Source: Prosthecobacter algae (GTDB lineage Bacteria > Verrucomicrobiota > Verrucomicrobiia > Verrucomicrobiales > Verrucomicrobiaceae). From it: a stretch of DNA of 64,000 bases. Location of the stretch: NCBI RefSeq assembly GCF_039542385.1, contig NZ_BAABIA010000008.1, positions 186,001-250,000 of the forward strand. The letters are read 5' to 3'. The translations under genes were made by a program, and so were the position numbers. The notes beneath the pieces were generated by a model. That model did no database searches, was not told where the DNA came from, and saw only the letters and a list, made by a program, of their open reading frames with translations. Below are positions 26,818 through 35,532 of this stretch, piece by piece (position 1 is the stretch's first letter; the number at the start of each line of letters is the position of its first letter).

Positions 26818-26843
26818 AGTAAAACGAGGCAGTCAGGCACAAG

Positions 26844-27449
26844 TCAGAGCAGGAAGGCGTCCTGCAGGGTGATTTGTCCGTCCCGCAGGGTGTAGCGGGC
26901 CAGCCAGACATCAGCTATCGCCGAAGAAGTGCTTAAAACAACTTGGTTCTCGCCCACCGGGTGGCGCAGAAAGCTGCGGCCCGAGGTCTCTAGCCGGGGC
27001 AATTCCGCCCAACTGGGCAGGCCCAGCCCGGCGATGACGCTGCCCGGCGGCAGGGGCGTGGGGTCCATGCACCAGGCCGGGGGGATGATGTGCAAAAGGT
27101 GGGCGTAGTGGCTGGCGCGCAGTTCCGCCGTCCAGAAATCCCGCAGGGCGGGCAGATGCAGCAGCGCCTGCCAAGCCGGATGCTGGACGGGGGAAAGAGC
27201 CCCCTCCGCACGCAGCAGCCCAGCCTCCAGGCGGATCTCGAAGCTCTCAGGCACAGGTGTCGGCAGGGGCTCCTGCGGCATCCAGCTTTGCAGAAAGGCG
27301 GTGAGCGACTCAGGCAACCTGCCTTTGCGCCAGCGCCCTTGCAGCATCGTCATGGCATTCAGCCAGCGTGTGCATTCATATCCCAGCGGGCGCAGATCTT
27401 TCCAGGCTGGATGATCATCTGGCAGGCGATGGGCAGCGGGGGCGGACAT
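26844..27449 (-). CDS. Hypothetical protein upstream of rlmN
   Basis: A 201-residue soluble protein rich in Trp, Pro and Leu with no signal peptide and no motif that I recognise. Codon use matches its neighbours and it occupies the gap between a terminator and rlmN, so it is probably real and possibly co-transcribed with rlmN. The function is unknown. Confidence 0.6.
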   Translation of the reverse strand: MSAPAAHRLPDDHPAWKDLRPLGYECTRWLNAMTMLQGRWRKGRLPESLTAFLQSWMPQEPLPTPVPESFEIRLEAGLLRAEGALSPVQHPAWQALLHLPALRDFWTAELRASHYAHLLHIIPPAWCMDPTPLPPGSVIAGLGLPSWAELPRLETSGRSFLRHPVGENQVVLSTSSAIADVWLARYTLRDGQITLQDAFLL

Positions 27450-27485
27450 GGTCCTCTAAATAACGGCAGGCCATGCCGACCTGCC

Positions 27486-27521
27486 AATAAAAAGGAGCGG
27501 GGCCCGCAGACCACCGCTCCT
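27486..27521 (-). terminator. Rho-independent terminator after the DUF4412 gene
   Basis: Read on the minus strand: AGGAGCGG (27521-27514), a 13-nt spacer, CCGCTCCT (27500-27493), then TTTTATT. It follows the stop of the DUF4412 gene by about 28 bp. Confidence 0.85.
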
Positions 27522-27548
27522 GAAAAAACATTGAGGCTCCGTGCCCGA

Positions 27549-28205
27549 TTATTTGCCGGGGACGGCTGGCATCTTCATTTCCTGATAACCTTCAGGCAGG
27601 GCAAAGGCGCTGTCTTCCACCTTTTCTTCCTTGGCGGAGACCAGCTCAGACACAGTGGACTTGCCCATCATGGTCATTTCAGATTTGATCACCATGCCAG
27701 GAAAATCGCTGGCCTGAGGGGAAAGGGCAGCGGCAGGGTTGCCCATGGCCTTCATCAGTTTGTCCTGGGCAGCATTCAGTTCCTGGTACCCAGGAAAGTC
27801 GTTGGCCACCCAAAATTTGCCGCTGCCGATCTGGCCGCTCCAAGTGTAAACTTCACAATCGTAGGCACCCACTTTTTCCTTCTGACCAGTGGCCACCGGC
27901 TTCTCCGCAGGCTTGTTGCCGCCCATCGCACCTCCAGCCATGGCCATCATCGCCTTGAGTGATTCTGCATCCATCTTCATCATCATTTTCTGGGCATGCA
28001 TCAGCATCACCATGTTACCAGCGGCACCGTCAGCGACCACGCTCATCTGCTGGCCCACGTCCATGCGTGTTTTGTCCCCTTTGATCTTGATGCTCACTTC
28101 TTGTGTCTGCCCATCAGTCGTGGCTTTTTGAATCACCACCCAATCGGCGAAAGACGTCTGAATGGCAGCCAAAGAAACGGCGAGAAGTAGAAGAGATTTT
28201 TTCAT
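27549..28205 (-). CDS. Exported Met-rich DUF4412-family protein
   Basis: A 218-residue protein with a Sec signal peptide (MKKSLLLLAVSLAAIQTSFA). The arrangement (strand-rich start with IKIKGDKTRMDV, then a YDCEVYTWSG strand and GKFWVANDFPG) matches DUF4412, a LolA/LppX-like half-barrel family of unknown ligand. Residues ~65-95 contain about a dozen methionines (LMHAQKMMMKMD, KAMMAMAGGAM), giving either a greasy patch or a copper(I)-binding region. It is monocistronic, ending in a strong terminator. Confidence 0.8.
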   Translation of the reverse strand: MKKSLLLLAVSLAAIQTSFADWVVIQKATTDGQTQEVSIKIKGDKTRMDVGQQMSVVADGAAGNMVMLMHAQKMMMKMDAESLKAMMAMAGGAMGGNKPAEKPVATGQKEKVGAYDCEVYTWSGQIGSGKFWVANDFPGYQELNAAQDKLMKAMGNPAAALSPQASDFPGMVIKSEMTMMGKSTVSELVSAKEEKVEDSAFALPEGYQEMKMPAVPGK

Positions 28206-28279
28206 AAAGGTTTTGATGGTATCTGAAACGCGCCCGTCAGGTCAATCTGGATTCCCTGACAAATGCGTCAGAAATCGGC

Positions 28280-29296
28280 TCAAACACCCGATTTGGATGG
28301 GCCTGCTTTCCGTAGCGCCTCACTCGCTAAACCTAACCGATCCAGCACCGCGATGATGGTGAGCAGGGAATTTCCTTCCAGCCGATTGTTCACAAACAAA
28401 AACGAAGGCTTCGTCTTGCTCCGTGCCGCATCCGCCCGGCGCATTTCGATGATGGCCGACGCCGCTTGGCGCGCCTCTTCATTGATCTCTTTGGTGGACT
28501 GATAGGGCTGAAAGGTCTGCACCGCCTGCTCATAGGTGCGGCCCGGCTTCAGCAGGAACAGCGCTGCGACAAATTCATCACTGGTTAGGCTACCCGGGAT
28601 CTCCAACTGCTCCGCCACGCTCGGCATGTGCGTCCAGTTATTCAGGACATGGGTCACGCCATGGCTGCGCAGCATGGCAAAGTAGTCCGGATGCAGCATG
28701 GAACGATTGCGCACCTCCACGCCATATTGCCAACCTTTGGGCAACTGAGAGAAGAAGCCATCCAGCAGATCCACAAAGTCCCGCCCACGCTGGAAATCAC
28801 GCGGGTGGAAATGACTGAACTCAAACATGAGCACGCCCATCTTTTCATGATGCGGCTCGCACGAGGCGAGGAAGGCGCTGCGGAACAGCTCGGCATTTAG
28901 AAAATGCGGATTTCGCTGGCCTCCGCGTTCACCATAACGCGGCAGTTTGGGGAAGGTGCGCGCGGTGATCTCATCCGTCACCTTGAAGGAAAATTTAAAC
29001 CCCTCAGGCACCTGAGCACAGAGATCGGCGATGTACTTGGGCGAAGGAAATTTGTAATAACCTGCATCCACACAGACCGTGCGGAAGACCTGCGCATACT
29101 CCTCCAGGCACTCGCGCTCAAAGCGACTTTCGGCAAATTTACCTCGGTATAGATACCGCTCCTCCTCATAGAGCAGTCCCTTCCAGCCCGGATATTTCCA
29201 GGAAGAAGTGCCGATGAAAATATTCTGCTCTGCCAAGAGATGCAGGGCAGTTTTTAAAGCCGCATGGGGTAGAGTGGGACCGGCAGGGGTGAACAT
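28280..29296 (-). CDS. DUF72-family TIM-barrel protein
   Basis: A 338-residue protein, taking ATG 29296 (a TTG at 29335 is possible). DUF72 landmarks: FIGTSSWKYPGWKG near the start, YFKFP-like AGYYKFPSP, FKFSFKVTDEIT, VLMFEFSH and YGVEVRNRS. The family has a TIM-barrel fold related to endonuclease IV, but its activity is unproven. The start region abuts the divergent sulfatase promoter. Confidence 0.87.
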   Translation of the reverse strand: MFTPAGPTLPHAALKTALHLLAEQNIFIGTSSWKYPGWKGLLYEEERYLYRGKFAESRFERECLEEYAQVFRTVCVDAGYYKFPSPKYIADLCAQVPEGFKFSFKVTDEITARTFPKLPRYGERGGQRNPHFLNAELFRSAFLASCEPHHEKMGVLMFEFSHFHPRDFQRGRDFVDLLDGFFSQLPKGWQYGVEVRNRSMLHPDYFAMLRSHGVTHVLNNWTHMPSVAEQLEIPGSLTSDEFVAALFLLKPGRTYEQAVQTFQPYQSTKEINEEARQAASAIIEMRRADAARSKTKPSFLFVNNRLEGNSLLTIIAVLDRLGLASEALRKAGPSKSGV

Positions 29297-29374
29297 CAGC
29301 ACGGCTAAATTACACAAGCTGTGCTTTTGTCGCAATCGCGGGCGCTTTGCTTTCGTTCCCAGGGCTCTTTCCTC

Positions 29375-31021
29375 ATGCGCCGTCTTTTCTTCCTCGCTCT
29401 GTTTTGCCTTTCAGCCCTCTCAGGACTGCACGCCGCACCGCCGCCGAACATTGTCTTCATCCTCAGCGATGACCACAGTTACCCATTTCTAGGCTGCTAT
29501 GGGCGGCCGGAAATGAAGACTCCGCACTTGGATCAATTCGCCGCGGAGGGCATGAAGTTCCACCGCATGTTCACCGGGGCCCCGCAGTGTGTGCCCTCAC
29601 GGGCCACCTTCCTCACCGGGCGCTCTCCGGTGGCCTGCCGCATCACGCGATTCAGCTCGCCCCTGCCTCGCGATGAAATCACCTACCCGGAGATCCTGAA
29701 AAAGGAGGCCGGGTATTTCGTGGGTGTCCTGGGCCGCAGTTATCATCTGGATGGTTCTGGCCGCAGCCCCGAGGCCAGCGCGCGGGTGTTTGAGGCCAAC
29801 CAACTCCAGACTTTCAAAGAACGCTTCGACTACGTGGACTCGACTGGCCAGAACACCATCCCGGAGACGATGAAGGCCTTTTTTGATCAACGTCCCAAAG
29901 ACAAGCCCTACTACCTCTGGGTCAATTTCAGCGATCCCCATCACCCCTGGGACACGGGCACCAACGCGCCCGATCCTGCCAAGCTCACCGTACCCGGCAG
30001 CCTGCCAGACCTGCCCGGAGTGCGGGCTGACCTGTCCCGCTACGAGAGCGAGATCGAGCACATGGACACCGACTTCAAACGCGTGCTGGACATCGTCAAA
30101 GAACGCGCCGGATTGGATAACACGCTCATCGTTTTCACGGGTGACAACGGCATGGCCTTCCCCAGTGGCAAAGGCAGCCTGCATGACCCGGGCCTGAATG
30201 TCCCCCTCATCGTCTGGTGGCCTGGCACCATCCAGCCCGGCAGCGAATCCCGCGCTCTCATCTCCGGTGAAGACGTGGCCCCCACCTGCCTGGAGGCCGC
30301 TGGCCTGCCTGTGCCTAACCGCATCAGTGGCAAAAGTTTCCTCCGCCTGCTGCGCGGCCAGCCTTTCCAACCACGCCAGCACATCTTTGCCGAACGCGGC
30401 CCTCATGGCAGCAGCACCTTCAATGAAGGCGTCTCAGCAGCGAGCGTGGACTACAGCCGTGCCGTGCGCAGCGACCGCTACAAACTCATCTACAACGTCA
30501 CCCCCAGCCACCGCTACTCCCCCGTGGACAGCGCCGGGGACCCGAGCTGGCAAGACATCGTGAAAGCTCACGAGGGGAAGCAACTCGACAGCGCTTTTGA
30601 AACCCTCTGGTTCACCAGCCCACGCGCCGTCTATGAACTTTACGACCTGGACACCGACCCCAGTGAACTGCGCAATCTCGCGGGTCAGCCCGACATGAAG
30701 GACATCGAGCAGCAGCTCAAAGAAGCCCTTCAGGAAAAGATGATCCTGGACTACGATTACCTCCCCCTGCCCATCGCAGGCACGCCGAAAAAGAAAGCCG
30801 CTGAGAAGAATCAAGCCGCAAAGAATGATCCCAACCGCGAGAAACAATTCGCCCAAAAAGACAGGGACAAAGATGGGGTGCTGAGCTGGGACGAATTCCG
30901 CCAAGGGCGCAGTGCCGCGGACGCGGAAGGTTGGTTCAAAGCCCGTGACCAAGATGCCAACGGCAGCCTCAGCCGCGAAGAATTCATCACCGCCAAAGTG
31001 CCCAATCCGCCCAAGAAATAA
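29375..31021 (+). CDS. Secreted sulfatase with C-terminal EF-hand pair
   Basis: A 548-residue protein; ATG 29375 gives a clean signal peptide (MRRLFFLALFCLSALSGLHA). Sulfatase motifs: NIVFILSDDHS metal site, CVPSRATFLTGR (C72, converted to formylglycine) and FTGDNGMAF. After the sulfatase core come a Lys-rich linker (~470-490) and two EF-hand loops, DRDKDGVLSWDEF (496-508) and DQDANGSLSREEF (525-537), which should bind calcium. It should remove sulfate esters from a polysaccharide in the periplasm or outside. It is 17 bp upstream of a second sulfatase in the same direction. Confidence 0.92.
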   Translation: MRRLFFLALFCLSALSGLHAAPPPNIVFILSDDHSYPFLGCYGRPEMKTPHLDQFAAEGMKFHRMFTGAPQCVPSRATFLTGRSPVACRITRFSSPLPRDEITYPEILKKEAGYFVGVLGRSYHLDGSGRSPEASARVFEANQLQTFKERFDYVDSTGQNTIPETMKAFFDQRPKDKPYYLWVNFSDPHHPWDTGTNAPDPAKLTVPGSLPDLPGVRADLSRYESEIEHMDTDFKRVLDIVKERAGLDNTLIVFTGDNGMAFPSGKGSLHDPGLNVPLIVWWPGTIQPGSESRALISGEDVAPTCLEAAGLPVPNRISGKSFLRLLRGQPFQPRQHIFAERGPHGSSTFNEGVSAASVDYSRAVRSDRYKLIYNVTPSHRYSPVDSAGDPSWQDIVKAHEGKQLDSAFETLWFTSPRAVYELYDLDTDPSELRNLAGQPDMKDIEQQLKEALQEKMILDYDYLPLPIAGTPKKKAAEKNQAAKNDPNREKQFAQKDRDKDGVLSWDEFRQGRSAADAEGWFKARDQDANGSLSREEFITAKVPNPPKK

Positions 31022-31038
31022 CCTGCTTTCCCAGCCTC

Positions 31039-32598
31039 ATGAAAAGCTTTCTCCTCACCTTGTTCGCCTCTCTGGCGCTGCTCAGCACGTGCGCCAATGC
31101 AGCAGATCGGCCTAACGTATTGTTTATCATCTTTGATGACTGGGGCTGGCGTGATGCTGGAGCTTATGGCTCCACCTGGGTCAAGACACCGAACTTTGAC
31201 CGCATCGCCAAAGAAGGCATCCTTTTCAAAAACGCCTACACCTCAAATCCCAAATGCAGCCCCTGCCGCGCCAGCATCCTGACCGGGCGCAATACCTGGC
31301 AGCTCGAGGAAGCCTCCTGCCACAACGGCATCTTCCCTCCCAAGTTCGCCGTGTATCCCGATCTCGTCCAGGCGGCTGGTTACAGCCTCGGCCTCACCGG
31401 CAAAGGCTGGGGCCCGGGTGATTTTAAACTCAATGGCCGCACTCAAAACCCTGCCGGACCCAGCTTCGACGAACACACCGTCGCCCCTCCTGCCAAAGGC
31501 ATGGGTAAGAACGACTACGGCAAGAACTTCGAAGCCTTCATGAGCCAACGTGAAAGGGGCAAGCCTTTCTGCTTCTGGATGGGTTTTCAGGAGCCTCACC
31601 GTGCCTACGAACCGGACTCGGGAGTACGAATGGGTAAGAAACTGGAAGACGTGGTGGTGCCACCTTATTTCCCAGACACCTCCATCGTACGCGGTGACCT
31701 GGCCGATTACGCTATCGAAGTGGAATACGCCGATGCCTACATCGGCAAAGCCCTAGCCACCCTGGAGGCAGCAGGTGAACTGGACAACACCCTCATTGTG
31801 GTCACGTCCGATCACGGCATGCCCTTCCCCTACGTCAAAGGCCAGATCCACGAAGATGGATTCCACCTGCCGCTGGCCATGCGCTGGGGCAAAGGCATCC
31901 AGCCTGGGCGGGTGGTGGAGGACTTTATCAACGTGCGCGATTTTGCCCCCACGTTCCTCGAACTGGCCGGAGTGAAACCGCATGAACAGATGACGGGCAA
32001 GAGCCTCGTCAACATCCTCCGCTCGCCCAAGTCAGGCTTCATCGAAGATCGCAAAATCATGCTCGCGGGCAAAGAGCGGCACGACCTCGGGCGGCCTAAC
32101 GACTGGGGTTATCCCGTGCGCGCCATCCGCACTCCCGAGTACCTTTACGTGCATAACTTCCACCCCGAACGCTGGCCCGCCTGCAATCCCGAAACCGACT
32201 TTGGCAACTGCGATCCCAGTCCCACGAAGGAACTCATCAAAGCTCTCGGTGGAACCTATTATGAAATGGCCTTTGGCAAACGCCCCGCCGATGAACTTTA
32301 CCGCCTCAGCGATGACCCCTCCGGCATTCGCAACCTCGCCAACGACCTCGCTTTCACCCCGGTGCTGAATGAACTGCGCGATAAGATGATGAGCCTGCTC
32401 AAAGAAGAAGGCGATCCCCGCGCTCTCGGCAACGGAGCCATCTTTGATACCTATCAATACCTCGCCAGCCGCAAAAAGGGCTACGACACCTGGCTCAAAG
32501 CCCAAGACACCGCCCTGGCGGAATCCATCAAGGCCAAAGCCGTCGAAGTGAATGACAAACACCGCGCGCGTCCGCCGAAGGTGAAGCCCGTGCCGTGA
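31039..32598 (+). CDS. Secreted sulfatase
   Basis: A 519-residue protein with signal peptide MKSFLLTLFASLALLSTCANA and N-terminal metal motif NVLFIIFDDWGW. The formylglycine signature reads CSPCRASILTGR (C73 modified; a cysteine, C76, replaces the usual serine or alanine before arginine). VTSDHGMPFPY carries the second metal residues. It probably hydrolyses sulfate esters of a glycan and forms an operon with the EF-hand sulfatase. Confidence 0.92.
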   Translation: MKSFLLTLFASLALLSTCANAADRPNVLFIIFDDWGWRDAGAYGSTWVKTPNFDRIAKEGILFKNAYTSNPKCSPCRASILTGRNTWQLEEASCHNGIFPPKFAVYPDLVQAAGYSLGLTGKGWGPGDFKLNGRTQNPAGPSFDEHTVAPPAKGMGKNDYGKNFEAFMSQRERGKPFCFWMGFQEPHRAYEPDSGVRMGKKLEDVVVPPYFPDTSIVRGDLADYAIEVEYADAYIGKALATLEAAGELDNTLIVVTSDHGMPFPYVKGQIHEDGFHLPLAMRWGKGIQPGRVVEDFINVRDFAPTFLELAGVKPHEQMTGKSLVNILRSPKSGFIEDRKIMLAGKERHDLGRPNDWGYPVRAIRTPEYLYVHNFHPERWPACNPETDFGNCDPSPTKELIKALGGTYYEMAFGKRPADELYRLSDDPSGIRNLANDLAFTPVLNELRDKMMSLLKEEGDPRALGNGAIFDTYQYLASRKKGYDTWLKAQDTALAESIKAKAVEVNDKHRARPPKVKPVP

Positions 32599-32890
32599 GG
32601 AGCGGCGCAGTGGTCTTGAATGTGGAAGGTGTCGCGTTCGAGGAAGGGGCACCCTTTTGCGAATGAGTGCTGATTTAAAAGCGAACGACGGTGGTTTGGT
32701 CTTCAGCCAATGAGGACGAAAAAACGTCCTCCCTCGCCCCGCTTGCGGAGAGCAGGGCTGGGGTGAGGGGCGGTCGAGAGCTCTCGAGGGTGGAGTGCAG
32801 AAACGCCGTTTTGCGTAAAAGCACACCCTTTCACGAACGAGATCCTTTGCCCTCTGCCCACCCCCAAAAAACCGAAGAACCAAAATAAAA
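32599..32890. repeat. Gene-free stretch with a cluster of hairpins (REP/MITE-like)
   Basis: This 350-bp gap before the BlaI gene has no credible gene. Three adjacent structures stand out: GAGGACG/CGTCCTC with an A6 loop (32712-32731), the interrupted repeat CCCTCGCCCC/GGGGTGAGGG (32731-32740 and 32760-32769, one G-T pair), and the perfect 14-bp palindrome TCGAGAGCTCTCGA (32774-32787). The middle one resembles common bacterial dispersed repeats of the form ccctcaccc...gggtgaggg. The first hairpin could also end the sulfatase transcript. Confidence 0.5.
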
Positions 32891-32899
32891 ACTCATTTC

Positions 32900-32937
32900 A
32901 CTACAATTGTAGTTGCCTAACCACGACAAATGTAGTG
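32900..32937. promoter_or_regulatory. Two BlaI/MecI-type operators
   Basis: ACTACAATTGTAGT (32900-32913) is a perfect 14-bp palindrome with the TACA/TGTA half-sites bound by BlaI/MecI/CopY repressors. A second, imperfect copy CACGACAAATGTAGTG (32922-32937) has its centre 23 bp downstream, about two helical turns. They precede the blaI-like gene by 13 bp, which implies autorepression. A GCCTAAC word (32915) sits between them. Confidence 0.85.
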
Positions 32938-32950
32938 AAATAAACAAATC

Positions 32951-33328
32951 ATGCCAGCCCCTGACATCTCCGATTCCGAATGGTCCGTCATGGAAGCCCT
33001 CTGGGAGCGTGCTCCCCAGACCGCTTCCGAAGTCACACGCACTCTCAAGCCCACGATGAAATGGGCAGAAAACACGGTGCGCACTCTGCTCACCCGCCTT
33101 GTGGAGAAAGGCGCGCTGAAGACGGATGCTAACACCAGCGGCACCCGCACCTACCTGCCCGCTGTGAAGCGCGAGGCCTGCGTGCGGGCGGAGAGTGACT
33201 CCTTCCTCCAGCGTGTCTTCCAGGGCGCTGCCAAGCCCCTGCTCATCCACTTTGCCCAGAACAGCAAACTCACCCCTGAAGAGGTGAAGGAGCTCAAAAA
33301 ACTGCTCGACCAATCACTCGACCGCTAA
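32951..33328 (+). CDS. BlaI/MecI/CopY-family transcriptional repressor
   Basis: A 125-residue winged-helix protein: SDSEWSVMEALWERAPQTAS opens the DNA-binding domain, WAENTVRTLLTRLVEKGAL is the recognition helix region, and the C-terminal helices (~80-125, LTPEEVKELKKLLD) form the dimer and protease-sensitive part. It represses its own promoter through the two operators just upstream and is released when the partner M56 protease cleaves it, by analogy with BlaI/BlaR1. The start lacks a Shine-Dalgarno sequence. The stop is five bases before the protease gene. Confidence 0.95.
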   Translation: MPAPDISDSEWSVMEALWERAPQTASEVTRTLKPTMKWAENTVRTLLTRLVEKGALKTDANTSGTRTYLPAVKREACVRAESDSFLQRVFQGAAKPLLIHFAQNSKLTPEEVKELKKLLDQSLDR

Positions 33329-33333
33329 CCACC

Positions 33334-35409
33334 ATGAACCTGTCTGCCCAACTCTTTGAATGGGTGCTCGCCACCAGCCTTCGTGCTTCACTTCTTACAG
33401 GAGCCGTGCTCTTGATCCAGGCCGCTTTGCATCGGTATCTCACCCCCCGCTGGCGCTACGCTCTGTGGCTGCCTGTTCTCGCCACACTGCTCATGCCGAG
33501 CCTGCTGGAAAGCCGATGGAGCGCAGAAACCCTCCTCTCTTCCACGGCAGAGGAATCCGTGATTCCACCAGCCGCGCAGCCTCTTCCAATCGTCATGGAA
33601 ATGGACGCCCTAGCGGTCACAATCCCACCCGTCGCCGCAAAGCCTTTTGACTGGCAGTTCGCCCTTACCACGACCTGGGCCGTAGGCTGCGGCGCATTGC
33701 TGATCTGTGGAACCGTTTCCCTTTGGCTCACCTTGCGGCGCTATCGGTGCAGCGCCATTCCAGCACCTGCCGATCTTCTCCATGAAATCGAGCAACTGGC
33801 AGCCGAGATGCATCTGAACCGCCTACCGCGTGTCTTGGTGTCTCCTCGGGTGAGCAGCCCCGCCACCACCGGAGTGTGGCGCCCTACTTTAATGTTACCC
33901 TCTCGGTTAGGCGATCAATTCACTCCGGCGGAAATCCGCCTCATTCTCAAGCATGAACTCATGCATCTAAAGCGCGGGGACCTGCCGATGAATCTGCTGC
34001 TCTGTGGGCTAATGGCCGTGCATTGGTTCAATCCCCTACTCTGGCTGGCGTTCTTTAAAGCCCGCACGGATCGCGAAGCCGCCTGCGATGCCCAAGTGCT
34101 GACCCATGGCTCCAAGGAATGTCGCCTCCACTATGGCCATGCCCTGCTGAAGATGGAGTCCGCTTTCGGCCCTCATGGTTTGAGTCTGGGTTTTGTCGGC
34201 ATCTTCCAGCGCGGGGCCGCTCTGCGCACCCGCATCCAGGCCATTGCGCGATTTCAAAGATCTCATCCCCTCATGCGCATGCTCGTGGTGAGCGCGATGG
34301 CGGTGCTGACTTTCCTGGGCAGCACCCGTGCCCAGACGCCCCAAGGCACTACGGACAAGGAAGACCTCAACTTCGCTCTAGGTCAGTCACGTTTCCGCAG
34401 CGGGGATGCACTGCACATCACGTCCGTAGAAAGGTCGGCGGATTCTCTCACCGTCACGGGTGAGTATGAACTGACCAGCCAAGATGGAGCCACCCTGGGG
34501 CTCTACATCACCTCGCTGGAGTCGCCGCCCAAAGGCATCTTAAACGGACCTAACCAACAAGTCGTTGTGAAGAAAGGACGCGGCCAGTTTTCTCTCACCC
34601 TGCCCCAACCTTACCCTGGCCTGCCACATTTGACTTTCTACAAACTCGCCCCCCCGAGCAATCACAACGCCTTCGGCGCGATCTACTTTGGCACGAAGGC
34701 TGAAGCGGAAGCTTCGCACAAGCTCAACCTCAACTACCTGGCTCACGATGCCCCCGACCCCACCGTTACGAACAAGTACTTGCTGGAAAAACTCGACCGC
34801 ATCGTGCTTCCACATATCCAGTTCCGTGGAGCTACCCTAGAGGAAGTCGTGGAGTTTTTAAACGTGAAAGCCAAGGAGTATGACACCGCTGAACCCGATG
34901 AGACTCGAAAAGGCGTTCCCTTCATAGTCGTACATAGCCCAGGCACCGAGAACATCCTCAGTCTGGAACTCAAAAAAGTCTCGTTAGGAGAGGCTGTTCG
35001 ATACGTCAGCGAACTGGCGGAGATGAAATTCAAAGTCGAACCGCATGCCGTAATCTTCATCCCTGCCACCGGTTCCACTCCATTGATAAAGGCCACTCCA
35101 GCCCCTGCTCAAATCCAAAAGGGCCGAGCCGGTGAACTGGGCCGCAAAATCATCCTGCCCCAGGTCCAGTTCAAAGAAGCCACCTTGGAAGAGGCCGCTG
35201 AATTCATTCGAAACAAAGTGCAAACTGCCTGTGATCGCATGGAGGAATCTCCCCTCAATATCATCATCAAACCCGGTGCTCCTGCCGGCATCAAGATCAG
35301 CCTCAGTCTCAAGGAGGTGCCTCTGGTGGAAGCCTTGCGCTACCTCGCTGAACTCTCGAACCATACGCTTCAATGGGATGATCACAGTTTCATCCTGGAG
35401 CCCCGTTGA
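33334..35409 (+). CDS. BlaR1/MecR1-like M56 membrane metalloprotease with a novel exported sensor region
   Basis: A 691-residue signal transducer. The N-terminal ~330 residues hold about four membrane helices and the M56 zinc site HELMH (207-211) with REAACD (E248) as third ligand. After the last helix (MLVVSAMAVLTFLGS) the exported part lacks the penicillin-binding SxxK domain of BlaR1. Instead it ends in two tandem ~100-residue repeats, opening IVLPHIQFRGATLEEVVEF and IILPQVQFKEATLEEAAEF, each with an LSLxLKxVxLxEAxRYxxEL core, similar to the STN/secretin-N short domain. It should sense an envelope signal and cleave the BlaI-like repressor; the ligand is unknown. Confidence 0.88.
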   Translation: MNLSAQLFEWVLATSLRASLLTGAVLLIQAALHRYLTPRWRYALWLPVLATLLMPSLLESRWSAETLLSSTAEESVIPPAAQPLPIVMEMDALAVTIPPVAAKPFDWQFALTTTWAVGCGALLICGTVSLWLTLRRYRCSAIPAPADLLHEIEQLAAEMHLNRLPRVLVSPRVSSPATTGVWRPTLMLPSRLGDQFTPAEIRLILKHELMHLKRGDLPMNLLLCGLMAVHWFNPLLWLAFFKARTDREAACDAQVLTHGSKECRLHYGHALLKMESAFGPHGLSLGFVGIFQRGAALRTRIQAIARFQRSHPLMRMLVVSAMAVLTFLGSTRAQTPQGTTDKEDLNFALGQSRFRSGDALHITSVERSADSLTVTGEYELTSQDGATLGLYITSLESPPKGILNGPNQQVVVKKGRGQFSLTLPQPYPGLPHLTFYKLAPPSNHNAFGAIYFGTKAEAEASHKLNLNYLAHDAPDPTVTNKYLLEKLDRIVLPHIQFRGATLEEVVEFLNVKAKEYDTAEPDETRKGVPFIVVHSPGTENILSLELKKVSLGEAVRYVSELAEMKFKVEPHAVIFIPATGSTPLIKATPAPAQIQKGRAGELGRKIILPQVQFKEATLEEAAEFIRNKVQTACDRMEESPLNIIIKPGAPAGIKISLSLKEVPLVEALRYLAELSNHTLQWDDHSFILEPR

Positions 35410-35466
35410 GTCTCTAGTTACAGGGAGGACAGGAACTGCCCAAAAAACCTCGCGACTTCAAAAGAT

Positions 35467-35501
35467 TTCATCCAAGCCCGCGATGAGCGAGCTTGGATGA
35501 A
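35467..35501 (-). terminator. Probable terminator after the PVC cytochrome gene
   Basis: TTCATCCAAGC (35467-35477) and GCTTGGATGAA (35491-35501) form a perfect 11-bp stem. Read on the minus strand it is followed by ATCTTTT, a short T tract, about 32 bp after the stop of the large cytochrome gene. It may serve both converging genes. Confidence 0.6.
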
Positions 35502-35532
35502 GAGCGTCTTTCGTAGAAGTGGCGGCAGCACC

